A stretch of DNA of 64,000 bases, taken from assembly GCF_023898315.1 (NCBI RefSeq), contig NC_064621.1, forward strand, positions 128,214,521 to 128,278,520, read 5' to 3'. The position numbers were made by a program, and so were the translations under genes. The DNA comes from Schistocerca nitens (taxonomy: Eukaryota > Arthropoda > Insecta > Orthoptera > Acrididae). The notes beneath the pieces were generated by a model. That model made no database searches and was not told where the DNA came from. It worked only from the letters and a program-made list of their open reading frames with translations. Below are positions 45,001 to 55,678 of the stretch, in pieces. Positions within the stretch are counted from its first letter, which is position 1; each line of letters begins with the position of its first letter.

Positions 45001-45197
45001 ACAGCAAGGCCGTTTTGGTTAGTGTTACAAGGCCAGATCAGTCAATCATCCAGACTGTTGCCCCTGCAACTACTGAAAAGGCTGCTGCCCCTCTTCAGGA
45101 ACCACACGTTTGTCTGGCCTCTCAACAGATACCCCTCGGTATCGCTGAGGCACGCAGCCTCCCCACCAACGGCGAGGTCCATGGTTCATGGGAGGGG
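42006..45197 (-). mobile_element. RTE-like LINE, near full-length, copy B
   Basis: Starts on the minus strand at about 45197 with the same leader as copy A and ends in (CAA)5 at 42006-42020. About 3.2 kb. Several internal deletions relative to copy A, for example near 43290 and 44580. Confidence 0.85.
42248..44890 (-). pseudogene. LINE endonuclease-reverse transcriptase (copy B, inactivated)
   Basis: Endonuclease pieces: EENLIVMDDWNSTVG (Gly to Asp before the catalytic Asp), VEFCTDHNFIIANTWFKNHE, ADVDSDHNLLVMNC. Linker: KVEEEWVALRDEVVKTAEDQ. RT: NKAPGADNIPLELL, QFGFRRNIGTSEAILTLRR, FLAFVDLEKAFDNVDW, GVRQACSISPMLFNLYIE. The palm motif is LTDD rather than FADD. C-terminal: KAFLKKRNLLISCIDLSIRK, YGSETWTINS, FEVWCYRRMLKIRW. 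It lies in at least six frames, so it is not functional. Confidence 0.85.
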
Positions 45198-45526
45198 ACC
45201 CATTACCTATATTGTGAAAATGTTTGTATATCTGATGCATCACTGCAGCTGCAAAAACTATTTATTGTATTCAACAAATACCTTTGTGTCAAACACCGAA
45301 ATGCAGCATGAAGAGAAACCCCACCAAGCGCTGGTATAGGCCTAGATTCAGTGAACGGTGATCTCTTGGATAAAGTCCAGTCTGGGTCTTCTTGGCAGCA
45401 ACTATGGTTGATTCAGAAGACGTTCCTGATGTCTGAGGTACAGCTTAAATAACCGGATGCTGAGCTGAGCCGTGCGTCTGCTTATGTATAAGTTTGGCGG
45501 ATGGAAGTCCGCTTGGAAACCATTTG
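45198..45526. other. no gene recognised
   Basis: Short spacer between the LINE and the next transposon. Confidence 0.5.
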
Positions 45527-45528
45527 TA

Positions 45529-46443
45529 CAGGGCTATTACAAATGATTGAAGCGATTTCATAAATTCACTGTAGCTCCATTCATTGACATATGGTCACGA
45601 CACACTACAGATACGTAGAAAAACTCATAAAGTTTTGTTCGGCTGAAGCCGCACTTCAGGTTTCTGCCGCCAGAGCACTCGAGAGCGCAGTGAGACAAAA
45701 TGGCGACAGGAGCCGAGAAAGCGTATGTCGTGCTTGAAATGCACTCACATCAGTCAGTCATAACAGTGCGACACTTCAGGACGAAGTTCAACAAAGATCC
45801 ACCAACTGCTAACTCCATGCGGCGATGGTATGCGCAGTTTAAAGCTTCTGGATGCCTCTGTAAGGGGAAATCAACGGGTCGGCCTGCAGTCAGTGAAGAA
45901 ACGGTTGAACGCGTGCGGGCAAGTTTACGCGTAGCCACGCAAGTCGACGAACAAAGCAAGCAGGGAGCTAAACGTACCACAGCCGACGGTTTGGAAAATA
46001 TTACGGAAAAGGCTAAAGCAGAAGCATTTCTTAAACAGGAGATTGTATAAACGATGGATCGGTCGTGGTGGAGATCATGATCAACAATTCATGTCATGGC
46101 CTCCACGCTCTCCCGACTTAACACCATGCGATTTCTTTCTGTGGGGTTATGTGAAAGATTCAGTGTTTAAACCTCCTCTACCAAGAAACGTGCCAGAACT
46201 GCGAGCTCGCATCAACGATGCTTTCGAACTCATTGATGGGGACATGCTTCGCCGAGTGTGGGAGGAACTTCATTATCGGCTTGATGTCTGCCGAATCACT
46301 AAAGGGGCACATATCGAACATTTGTGAATGCCTAAGAAACTTTTTGAGTTTTTGTATGTGTGTGCAAAGCATTGTAAAAATATCTCAAATAATAAAGTTA
46401 TTGTAGAGCTGTGAAATCGCTTCAATCATTTGTAATAACCCTG
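45529..46443 (+). mobile_element. Tc1/mariner-type element (family D), internally deleted
   Basis: 915 bp with ends CAGGGCTATTACAAATGATT and (reverse complement of the right end) CAGGGTTATTACAAATGATT, continuing as GAAGCGATTTCA. TA at 45527-45528 and 46444-46445. Clean ends, central deletion. The outer bases resemble the right end of the element at 58400-59950. Confidence 0.88.
45700..46327 (+). pseudogene. family D transposase, catalytic core deleted
   Basis: Starts MATGAEKAYVVLEMHSHQSV, a DUF4817-like HTH (RHFRTKFNKDPPTANSMRRW), then GKSTGRPAVSEETVERVRAS (hinge and HTH 2). The frame then jumps to KAKAEAFLKQEIV and stops at about 46050. The C-terminal part follows in another frame: RWIGRGGDHDQQFMSWPPRS, PDLTPCDFFLWGYVKDSVF, then ELIDGDMLRRVWEELHYRL and a final HIEHL. 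The first and second catalytic Asp segments are missing; the third-site region (PCDFFLWG) is kept. Non-autonomous. Confidence 0.8.
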
Positions 46444-46560
46444 TATTACGTAAGGCAGAGCCATAAAATAGTCCTTAGCGAGTATGCAACTCATTTGCAG
46501 GTTAAACCTACCACATTGCGCCTGAGGGGTAATCAACTCGCCGCTTCTTAATGTAGGCTG

Positions 46561-46760
46561 GCCGGCCGCTGGTTGCCGAGCATTTATAGGCGCTTCAGTC
46601 TGGAACCGCGTGACGGCTACGGTCGCAGGTTCGAATCCTGCCCGGGCACGGATGTGTGTGATGTCCTTAGGTTAGTTAGGTTTAAGTAGTTCTAAGTTCT
46701 AGGGGACTGATGACCTCAGATGTTAAGTCCCATAGTGCTCAGAGCCATTTGAACCATTTG
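46561..46760 (+). repeat. tRNA-derived SINE (family A) with target duplication
   Basis: GCCGGCCGCTGGTTGCCGAG to CATTTGAACCATTTG; flanked by ATGTAGGCTG at 46551-46560 and 46761-46770. Confidence 0.95.
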
Positions 46761-46770
46761 ATGTAGGCTG

Positions 46771-47064
46771 TGTCCCGTACGTTTTGGAGGACGGAATCAA
46801 ATCATCCTCTCCACTGTCTGCTGCTACGTCCTTAATTTTCCTATTTATGTTTCTTCATTAAAACGAGGTTTTAGTCACGTCTTGCAAGCCGTTGTGCACC
46901 TTCCGGTATTTCTGTTCACGTAGGACGAGAGAAAGAAACTCATCGATTCCATCATCGCCGACAAAGTACTGACCCAACTAATGGGTAAGGAAAGTATGTA
47001 AGCTGACAACAAGTCTGATTCTGCGGCAAATGCAGACACCTCCCCTCTGTTGTCTGGCCGGTGC
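46771..47064. other. spacer
   Basis: No feature recognised between two SINEs. Confidence 0.4.
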
Positions 47065-47075
47065 TTTCAACTACA

Positions 47076-47271
47076 GTCGGCCGCGGTGGTCGAGCGGTTC
47101 TAGGCGTTTCAATGCGGAACCGCGCGACTGCTACGGTCGTAGGTTCGAATCCTCTCTCGGGCATGGATGTGTGTGATGTTCTTAGGTTAGTTAGGTTTAA
47201 GTAGTTCTAAGTTCTAGGGGACTGGTGACCACAGATGTTAAGTCCCACAGTGCTCAGAGGCATTTGAACCA
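47076..47271 (+). repeat. tRNA-derived SINE (family A) with target duplication
   Basis: GTCGGCCGCGGTGGTCGAGC to GCATTTGAACCA; flanked by TTTCAACTACA at 47065-47075 and 47272-47282. B box GTAGGTTCGAATCCTCTCTC. Confidence 0.95.
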
Positions 47272-47424
47272 TTTCAACTACATAATACAATGCAGAAGTA
47301 GCTGTGTTCCTCCATCTGCGATGAGTAATCCGTTTATAAACATGCTGTCCGGACGATAGAACGTCTTCGAAAGATTATACTATAAGTGGCTCTTGCATCA
47401 CATGAAAGTCAAATGCGAACCTCT

Positions 47425-47950
47425 TGAAGAGAATTTTTTCTTACGAAAGGGACATAGCACAACACTCCGGCTCCTGAGACATTTTAGAGAAGCCATGGAG
47501 GCTACGAAGTGTCGAACATGCTTTTGAACAATGCTCCTACGCGTCTTGCACTTCGTGTGGTACTACAGTGTTTTGAATAACACATGGCGCGCAGGACTTT
47601 ACAACCACACGTGCGCCTACTGAATTCCTACCGGAAGGGCTGCATAATTACTATAAGAGAACAGATTAGCAAAACATCATAGCACAACACGCAGCACGAA
47701 TCGCACAGGTATCTGTTGTTGGTCCGCTGCTGTACATTCCGTATGCCATGCCGTTCTCGCTTTCACATCGCACTTTTCGCGGACGACAGGGTATTGCATA
47801 CAGCAACATAAAAGTTCAGCTCACATGACAGCGTTTTCAAAACGCCCTCGATGAGATGCTGTCGTGGGAGCGAATAGGGAGGACAGCTTTCGGTTAAGCA
47901 AAGAGCCAACCAGTCATCGTAACGAGACAACCTATACTCGTGGGCAGCCG
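47425..47950 (+). mobile_element. Jockey-like LINE relic
   Basis: Plus-strand reverse transcriptase remains: NFFLRKGHSTTLRLLRHFRE near 47430 matches the conserved (Q)FGFRKGHSTTLQLLR block. QVSVVGPLLYIPYAMPFS near 47710 matches PQGSVLGPLLYILYT, and QRFQNALDEMLSWER near 47825 follows the expected palm region. The palm FADD itself is unreadable (FRGRQG). 5' and 3' ends missing. A different lineage from the RTE-like copies. Confidence 0.65.
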
Positions 47951-48091
47951 CCTAATATGGCGTCACTTATCTTAGAAGTGCGGGCCAAAGTGAGGCATGG
48001 ACTGTGCAAGTTGTACCCGACACCAAACCCTTCGTCAAAATAGCCACAGGACCAATATATTCCTTCCTACCCTCGAGTAACAGAAACCAGA

Positions 48092-49202
48092 TGGCAGTTG
48101 TAAGAGCAGAGGGGCATGAAAGGGAAGCAGTGGTTGCGAAGGGAGTGAGACATGGTTCTAGCCTATCCCAGATGTTATTCAATTTGTATATTGAGCAAGC
48201 AGTAAAGGAAACAAAACAAAAATTCGGAGTAGGAATTAAAAGCCATGGAGAAGAAATAAATTTCTCTGCCTCGTGATGACTGGGTGTTGTGTGATGTCCT
48301 TAGGTTAGTTAGGTTTAAGTAGTTCTAAGTTCTAGGGGACTAATGACCACAGCAGTTGAGTCCCATAGTGCTCAGAGCCATTTGAACCATTTTGTTTTTG
48401 CTCAGAGCGATTTTTTGAAGAAATAAAAACTTTGAGGTTCACCGATGACATTGCAATTCCGTCGGAGACAGCAAAGTACCTGGAAGAGCAGCTGAACGGA
48501 ATGGAGAGTGTCTTGAAAGGAGGATATATGATGAACATCAACAAAAGCAGAACGAGGATATTGGAATGTAGTCGAATTAAATCGGGTGATGCTGAGGGCA
48601 TTAGATTAGGAAATGAGACGATTAAAGTAGTAAATAACTTTTGCTATTTGGGGAGCAAAATTACTGATGAAGGTCGAAGTAGAGAGGATATAAAATGTAG
48701 ACTGGGAATGGCAAGGAAAGAGTTTCTGAAGAAGAGAAATTTGTTAAAATTGAGTATAGATTTAAGTGTCAGGAAATCGTTTCTGAAAGTATTTGTATGG
48801 AGTGTAGCCATGTATGGAAGTGAAACATGGGCGATAAATAGTTTGGACAAGAAGGGAATAGAAGCTTTCGAAATGTGGTGCTACAGAAGGATGCTGAAGA
48901 TTAGATGGGTGGATCACATAACTAATGAGGAGGTATTGAATAGAATTAGGGAGAAGAGAAATTTGTGGCACACCTTGAGCAGAAGAAGGGGTGGGTTGGT
49001 AGGATATGTTCTGAGGCATCAAGGGATCACCAATTTAGTATTGGAGGGCAGCGTGGAGCGTAAAAATCGTAGAGGGAGATCAAGAGACGAATACACTAAG
49101 CAGATTCAGAAAGATGTAAGTTGCAGTAGGTACTGGAAGATGATGAAGCTTGCACAGGATAGAGTAGCATGGAGAGCTTTATCAAACCAGTCTTTGGACT
49201 GA
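48092..49202 (+). pseudogene. LINE reverse transcriptase C-terminal part (copy C)
   Basis: NQMAVVRAEGHEREAVVAKG and GVRHGSSLSQMLFNLYIEQA (RT motif B region), then the SINE. After it comes an open frame of 256 codons (48432-49202): MRFTDDIAIPSETAK (palm motif FTDD in place of FADD), EQLNGMESVLKGGYMMNINK, RKEFLKKRNLLKLSIDLS, MYGSETWAINS, FEMWCYRRMLKIRWVDHITN and VLRHQGITNLVLEGSVE, reaching the natural C-terminus. The second half is well preserved. The 5' truncation and SINE make it inactive. Confidence 0.85.
48261..48416 (+). repeat. short SINE with alternative head, nested in LINE copy C
   Basis: Head TTTCTCTGCCTCGTGATGAC and TGGGTGTTGTGTGATGTCC, then the same GATGTCCTTAGGTTAGTTAG body and GCCATTTGAACCATTT end as family A. 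No tRNA-like head. Flanked by GAAGAAATAAA (48250-48260 and 48417-48427). Confidence 0.9.
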
Positions 49203-49359
49203 AGACGACAACAAAAAGCCTCCAGTATGAGACAGGTGATTAGGCAAACCTGGTCGATACACATATCGACTGTCTACAGCACGTGTGTAGGTGCAAAAAT
49301 CTAATCAGGCAGTCAGCATACCTGTCTTCGAGAGATATTTTTGTTACTGGCCGTTTCCC

Positions 49360-49482
49360 GAGATGGCAAGGATGACACAGAACAAAATCTTTGGCAGCAC
49401 CCTTTCGCAACTATGTGGACCAGTAACAGTGAACATCTTCAAGATGAAGGAACGAGAAGTCGTCATGCAAATCGTCTGAATT
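49360..49482 (+). repeat. unclassified repeat, copy 1
   Basis: ATCTTTGGCAGCACCCTTTC through GATGAAGGAACGAGAAGTCG recurs at 52208-52331 with about one change in eight. No protein or end signature. Confidence 0.65.
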
Positions 49483-49642
49483 AACAGCCCATCAGTATAG
49501 ACCTTCACAAAGAAGTATGGGAGACGGGAATTCGCGTGAAGGGCGACATCGGAATAAGTCATGGACAGAAAATAAAATCCCCGTCCGCAATGTGACGTCT
49601 TCTTTGTCCATGCTTTTATGAGTTGATTACCGGGTTTTCTTT

Positions 49643-50700
49643 CTACATCGAGATCCACACTCCGCAAGCCACCTGACGGTACCTTGAGTACCTCCATCGG
49701 TTCTTCTATTCCAGTCTCTTATTGTTCGTGGAAAGAAAGATTGTCGGTATGCCTCTGTGTAGTCTCTAATCTCTCTGATTTTATCCTCATGGTCTCTTCG
49801 CGAGATTTACACAGGAGGGTGCAAAATACTGCTTCACACCTCGGTGAAGGTAAGTTCTTGAAACTTCAACAAAAGCCCGTACTGAGCTACTGAGCGTCTC
49901 TCTTGCAGAGTCTTCCACTGGAGTTTCTCTATCATCTCCGTAACGCTTTCGTGATTACTAAATGATCCTGTAACGAAACGCGCTGGTCTCGGTTGGATCT
50001 TCTCCGTCTCTTCTATCAACCCTATCTGGTCCGGATCCCACACTGGTGAGCAGTATTCAAGCAGTGGGCGAACAAGTGTACTACCCACTTCCTTCGTTTT
50101 CGGACTGCATTTCCTTAGGATTCTTCCAATGAATTTCAGTCCGGCATCTGCTTTACTGACGATTAATTCCATTTTGAATCACTCCTAATGCCTACTCCCT
50201 GATAACTTATGGAATTAACTGCTTCCAGTTGCTGACCTGCTATATTGTAGCTAAATGATAAAGGATCTTTCTTTCTATGTATTCATAGCACATTACACTT
50301 GTCTACATTGACATTACCTACACCATGCCTCCTGCATTTCAGTACCATTTTCCATTGTTACAACCTCTCGATATACTACACCATCAGCCGCAAAAAGCCT
50401 CAGTGAACTTCCGATGTTATCCACAAGGAGATTTATGTATATTGTGAATAGCAACGGTCCTAAGACACTCCCCTGCAGCACACCTGCAATCACTCTTACT
50501 CCGGAAGAGTTCTCTCCATTGAGAATGACTTGCTGCGTTATGTTATCTAGGAACACTTCAATCCAATCACATAATTGGTCTGATGGTTCATATGCTCTTA
50601 CTTTGTTCATTAAACAACTGTGGGGAACAGTATCAAACGCCTTGCGGAAGTCAAGAAACACGGCATCTACCTGGGAACCCATCATATCATAAAGCATTTC
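49643..50700 (-). mobile_element. CR1-like LINE fragment
   Basis: 3' end on the minus strand near 49643 reads GGAGTGTGGATCTCGATGTAG. 5' truncated near 50700. The two coding blocks are described in the next entry. Confidence 0.75.
49834..50697 (-). pseudogene. CR1-like reverse transcriptase, broken
   Basis: The N-side block reads VDAVFLDFRKAFDTVPHSCL (motif A), LDNITQQVILNGENSSGVRV, GVLQGSVLGPLLFTIYINLL (motif B) and SLRLFAADGVVYREV, where the palm FADD has become FAAD, losing a catalytic Asp. The frame ends at 50314. A second block (50172-49834) reads LKFIGRILRKCSPKTKEVGS, LVRPLLEYCSPVWDP, RPARFVTGSF and EMIEKLQWKTLQERRSVAQY, the usual C-terminal order of CR1-type elements. Inactive. Confidence 0.8.
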
Positions 50701-52207
50701 AGCTGATAATATCTAATGGTCTCGATGCTGACGTGGCATTGTCAGGCCTCCTTTCCTTCTGCAAATGTGCTTTCGTTGACACCTGGACGTAGGCCTTAAC
50801 CTTCAGGAGAATCGATAGCAGAGTCAGATAGGTGTTAGGACATTTAGAATCAGCCTAATGTCAACATTGTCACAGGACCCAGCTGTTGTTATATCTCGAT
50901 GTGGAGTACGCTTTGTTGTCGGCCCAACGTCGCCAATTCTCACCCATAAAATTTTTAATTCACCTCAAAATAGGCAATCCAACCTACGTCATTTGCTCTG
51001 GGATCGGACGATGGAAGCCGGATTGCCTGTCTTGAGGTACACAAAAAATTTTACTGGCGAATTTTTGTTTTCGCACCGTGTAGTAAGTGCATTAAAGGTG
51101 TAATCGAGAACTGAGTCCTCAGAATACGGCAGACGGAGGAGGTAAATTCAGTGCGAAACCCCGACGGCCGCTTGTGTCTGGAGGCGAATCTGTGAACAAA
51201 CATATGGAGGCAGTGGGCTCAGCAAACGCTGAAGATCGTCTTAGGTAGCGCAGCGCTTATATTACGCTCCAGGAGAGGTGGGAGCTTGCTCGGTACGAGA
51301 TAGGTAAGCAGGCGGGCGCAAGGCAAATACTGCTAGTGGCGTCACAGGAGCTGCGCCGAAGTTGAAACGGCTCCTACCGCCTCCGAAATATGACCGCATA
51401 GGGGTGCCACCCTCTAAATTTACCTTGTAAGTCCAGACAAAGACAAATACAGGTCGTATTCCATGAGATACCTCTCGTGTATCAGACCACAACCTGCAGT
51501 ATGAAATAAGTGAACCGTCAGCAGACATCTCCTATACCTGGTGGTTCATAATATTCAGTGAGTAAAATAATGAGCTAGCGAGAAAGTAGAGCAAAGACAT
51601 CATGATAACTGTCGTTAGTCATGACACACGTTATGAAAGTTCAAACCTTTTGGAAACAGAATCGCTTAATGTGGGGAGTTTTCTGCTCGATCGCCTCCTT
51701 TATCGAGAGAGCAAGGGAACTTACTCCTACTTTGGGCGATTCTTAATACCAGAGAAACGGAGGGTTAACAGATTAGTCTCTTCAGTCACTGAGGAACTTG
51801 ATACGATCGCAGCTGCAGACTTGGAACCAGAATTGGCAAGTGAACAAGCTGTTGGCGGCTAATAACATAACTGCCTCCATCGTTTACAAAATACTTATGG
51901 ATACAACGGCAGAAAGTAGAAACTACACATCAAAGAATGGTACCGAACCATTTGTGGCTTTCAATGCAAAAAATTTAATGTCTATCTGGTTTACAAAAAA
52001 AGGTTGCAAGAACACAGGTCAGGTACTACCCGTCACGTTAACAACTTGGTTTATTAAGGAACTGAGAAGCATATTCAACACTAGTACACTTTACTGTAGA
52101 TATCAGTACTAAATAGACATTAAAGATAGAAGAATACGTACGTTTGCTGAGCAATAGGATCATGTGTCGGAGAATTATGTTTTATTACAGCATGTGCGTA
52201 GAGGAAT
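50701..52207. other. no gene recognised
   Basis: 1.5 kb. An open frame at 51602-51862 (ITVVSHDTRYESSNLLETES) is protein-like but unrecognised and short. No ends of mobile elements found. Confidence 0.45.
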
Positions 52208-52331
52208 ACGGTGGAAAGGGAAATGACTCACCAAAATCTTTGGCAGCAGCCTTCCGCAATTATATGGATCAGTAACAGTCAACATCTTCTAGACGAAGGA
52301 ACGAGAAACTGCCATGCAATTCGTCTAAAAT
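52208..52331 (+). repeat. unclassified repeat, copy 2
   Basis: Direct relative of 49360-49482: AATCTTTGGCAGCAGCCTTC ... GACGAAGGAACGAGAAACTG. Confidence 0.65.
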
Positions 52332-52790
52332 GCAAATCGTATCATACGAGTGTTACGAGAGTTGTCGGCAAAGCCTGGTGTGCACTATTTGGAGCAGCGA
52401 ATAAAGGTACACAAGTGTAGTGAATAGGAAACTATTCCTACTTAACACCCAATATGGTGCCAGATATTGTGCTGACAACAAATCACGTCCACAGAACGTA
52501 CGTGGCCTCACACTAAGCTATCTCGAGCTGAAACTAATTGCACAAAGTAAGACAAAAATCGTCCTTTTACTGTTTCGATTTTGAGAGAGTCATGTCAGCA
52601 TTTCCTCCCCTAGACCCTGTCCCAGTGCCGACTTAATTGCTCAATAGCAGGACGTGGCAACTTTGTTCCTTTCTGCAGGATCAGGGAGGTTGAGTATGCC
52701 TTCAAAGTTGATAGGGGAGATGGCTGTGACCGCGGAGGTACATTCGTTAGGCGGCCTAATTCCACTTCCTTTTAGCGGAAATGTGCCAGG
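52332..52790. other. no gene recognised
   Basis: Short unassigned stretch. Confidence 0.5.
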
Positions 52791-54370
52791 AGATCACCCC
52801 ATGTAGTGATACTTACAGTTGCGTTTTGATGTGCCGAATGAAGACAAGGCTTTGCTTGATGTTTCCAGATTGAAAGTTCTGCGTGAGCCGTGGTAAAAAT
52901 GGCTGTTTTGAAGAGCGCGCCGCATAGCGTTGTGAGAAGCAGTCGTCCTCCGTTTCTGGCGGTGGCGTCGCTGTGGCAATCGCAGCTTAGGTGTCTCCCT
53001 CTGGTGGAAAAGGGGAAAGGTTGCCTGTTCACGTGCATTTAAGGGGCGCTATGAGCTCGGCAAGAGGTCAGTCAGTCAGTCAGTCGGAGTGAGACTGGTC
53101 AGTTGGTCAGCCAAGTCAGTCTGGGTCTGTCTCTCGTCCGCATTGGTGAGGCAGTTAGTCTCTGTCTGTCGTCCAGAGTGCTAGTATGTGTTAGGCCTCT
53201 AGTCTGCTCGAGTTTGTCCAGGCAATGGTCATTGGAGGTAGGATCGATCGGTTGGTCGGTCGCGCACTGAGACACAAGATGACTTGTACGTCTTGAGCGT
53301 CGGCGCGTGTGAGGTCGCCACGTCAGTCCAGTGGGCCGCGCCAAATATCGAGGGGTAGTGGCTTCGCGGTCGACACGAGAGCAACAGGAGTCAACCCACG
53401 ACATCGGGCTGACCGGTGTGAGCTGCGACGCCGTGAAACGGGATATCGGCGCGCCTTCCTGCGTCCGTTGAAGCGGCTGCCAGCGGACGGTTCGGGAGAG
53501 CGTTGGGGGTGCAAGCGCCAGGTCTTCGCCAGAAATCGCAGTTTATTAGAAGTTAAGTGATTGGAGATTTGTTGTTTCATGTACTTGTTAAATTCTACGT
53601 GTTTTCTTCGTCAGTCTCTCGTCCCCAGCTTGCTCGTCTGTCTCTCTCGTCTGCATTTGCTTGGCAGTTAGTGTCTGTCTGTCTGTCGGTCTGCCCTTTG
53701 TTAATAGCTGCCTCTGTCATGTTTGTTGGATTCGGTGTTAACGAATTTATAGAATTAAGGTGTAAAGGCCGAATTCCTGAAATATGTTTTTATCTTTCCT
53801 ATCATCTTGAGAGGCGGTATCTTGCAATGTAGAGCATGTTGGTACATTTTATGTAAAACTGCATTTCATGGACTTTATTCAAATGGTCATTTTAGTATAT
53901 AAAGTTGCCACCCTTCCACCGTAAGAGTTCTTTAAAAATCAAGTTGCAGTTTCGGTGGCAAATAATTTTAATGTGAGTGTTTTGTACCATTTCCACCCAT
54001 TTTATGGGGTGCATAGTTTATGTGTTTGTGTGAATTTTTAAAATTTTTTGTTTAAAGTAATCTGGTGTGTTGCAGATTTGCACCAGTGTAATCTTTCAGA
54101 GGTTATTGTGACTACGGCCGTGTTAAAAGGGAGCGGCAAGGTTCTCAGCCCAAAAGCTCATACTATCGAAAAAAAATTGTTATTTCTGCCACGGAATAAT
54201 TTGTAACTTGATAATCACAGTGTGCTTTCTGATTATTTTTTTTTCAAAACAATGGTCTTTTAGGAATAAAATTTCCATTTATTGAAAAAAAATTTAATTT
54301 GTTTCTTCAGTTACTATTGGCAACTACTTCCACTCTCACATAGTGTGATTAAATGTGTTAATGTTGTTGA
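52791..54370 (+). repeat. possible LTR or long non-coding repeat
   Basis: GC-rich first half with overlapping open frames on both strands and no domain. AT-rich second half. The promoter-like element at 53036-53075 and the spread of TCAGT and GTCTGTCT-type simple motifs suggest the U3-R-U5 layout of an LTR, but no partner LTR, primer-binding site or TG...CA ends could be fixed. Low certainty. Confidence 0.3.
53036..53075 (+). promoter_or_regulatory. TATA-like box plus TCAGT initiator array
   Basis: ATTTAAGG at 53036-53043 lies about 30 bp before (TCAG)n with several TCAGT matches from 53068. TCAGT is the arthropod initiator consensus, and the spacing fits a TATA-initiator pair. Transcription would run rightward. 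Confidence 0.4.
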
Positions 54371-54456
54371 TGAATCGCTAGTAAATAAAGTAAATTCTTA
54401 AGAAAAGGTTTAATAAGTAAATTCACGGATCAATGCGATCGTTGAAAAACATGGTT

Positions 54457-54706
54457 AAAAAATCCTAGGTCAAGATCGCAAAAACCCCGTTATTTGATAA
54501 TTAGTTTCAAATCTTTCAAGAGCTATCTTCAGACTGATAAAAAATTTATTTAAGGTTTCCGTGTATACTAGACACCAGGGTAATAGCCAATGTATGCACG
54601 ACTAGGTAATAAGATTTTCACTAACATGAAGATGGCACGTCAGTGAGCTGAAACTAGTTAGCGTATCAGATAAAGGAGCTTCAGCGATCTTGATGTAGGA
54701 TTTTTT
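54457..54706. repeat. inverted-repeat element (MITE-like)
   Basis: A 23-bp arm beginning AAAAAATCCTAGGTCAAGAT (54457-54479) pairs with 54684-54706 at 21 of 23 positions. The 200-bp interior is AT-rich and non-coding. No clear target duplication. Confidence 0.45.
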
Positions 54707-55678
54707 ATCTACATATTTTAAAGACAAGGCTCTTGAAATGAGCTGTCCGTCATCTCAGTTCAAATTTTAATTACATGGGGTAATAAGTATACAGAAACCT
54801 ATACGATGATTATTCAGTTCTTCAGGACGACAGGATTGTACAGATACCACTAGTCGAATTTTTATCCTTTCAACTGCCTCAAAATGAGCCTCTCAATTTA
54901 TATTTATCAACAATTAAAGGCACACAGAAAGTTTATTCCCAATAACATCTTCCGAATCCATCCTTCTATCCCTTCTTACAACTTTTGTTTCGATCCGTAC
55001 TTTTTCCAGAGAAATTAGGCTTGACAGCTTGCTGGTGTCTTCTCGAAAGGCGACAACTCTGCTAAATATGTGTGTCTGGGAACTACTTCCGTCTTACTCT
55101 GAGACAGAACTGAGACAAAAGTCTTCGCGTTCTGTTCCTGCCTCCAGTTGTCCAGCGCGTTGTAGCGTCACAAAATTGTCGGTGATACTCGCTACCAGTA
55201 ACGGCCGACGCACAAGCCGTCTCCCTAATTGCATTAAATATTTGTCCGTTAAGTGGCAGCAGAGAGTGTAGTTTTGTATTTTCATGCAACGGCTGATCGT
55301 GAGAACGATTTTCGATGCCTTTCTGGATGGGCCGCGTTGTCGAATATCGGATCTCAAGCCGTAACCCACGGAAGGCCATGTCCCTCATAAGAACAATGAC
55401 ATATTGTCCCTGTCTGTTCTGTGCAGACTTTTACTGGGATTCTTAATTGTATGTTGACGGAATTGGTTTGAAATGAGTGCATTTTTCCCAAGACCGTCTC
55501 GTTTATTTTAATGTACAAAGCTTATAAAAGCAACAAATGTTTATTGAACATTGCAATAAAATGCAGTAGTTCCTCTGGATTAGTATATGTTCAATTTAGT
55601 GCAGCAGACAGGCATAAATTTTATCAGAAGAACACGTAGTAACCTGGAGGGTTTATTGTGTGTGTGTATGTATGTGTG
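54707..55678. other. no gene recognised
   Basis: About 970 bases. A minus frame at 55083-55388 is Arg-rich and not recognisable. A TG microsatellite lies at 55658-55688. Confidence 0.5.

Larger units (their letters stand above)
48080..49217 (+). mobile_element. RTE-like LINE copy C, 5' truncated
   Basis: Begins inside the RT gene (ACAGAAACCAGATGGCAGTT) and ends GACTGAAGACGACAACAA. Interrupted by a short SINE at 48261-48416. Confidence 0.85.

Noticed and set aside
53309-53560. Overlapping open frames on both strands
   Set aside because: GC-rich stretch where both strands stay open by composition; Arg-rich products without domains.
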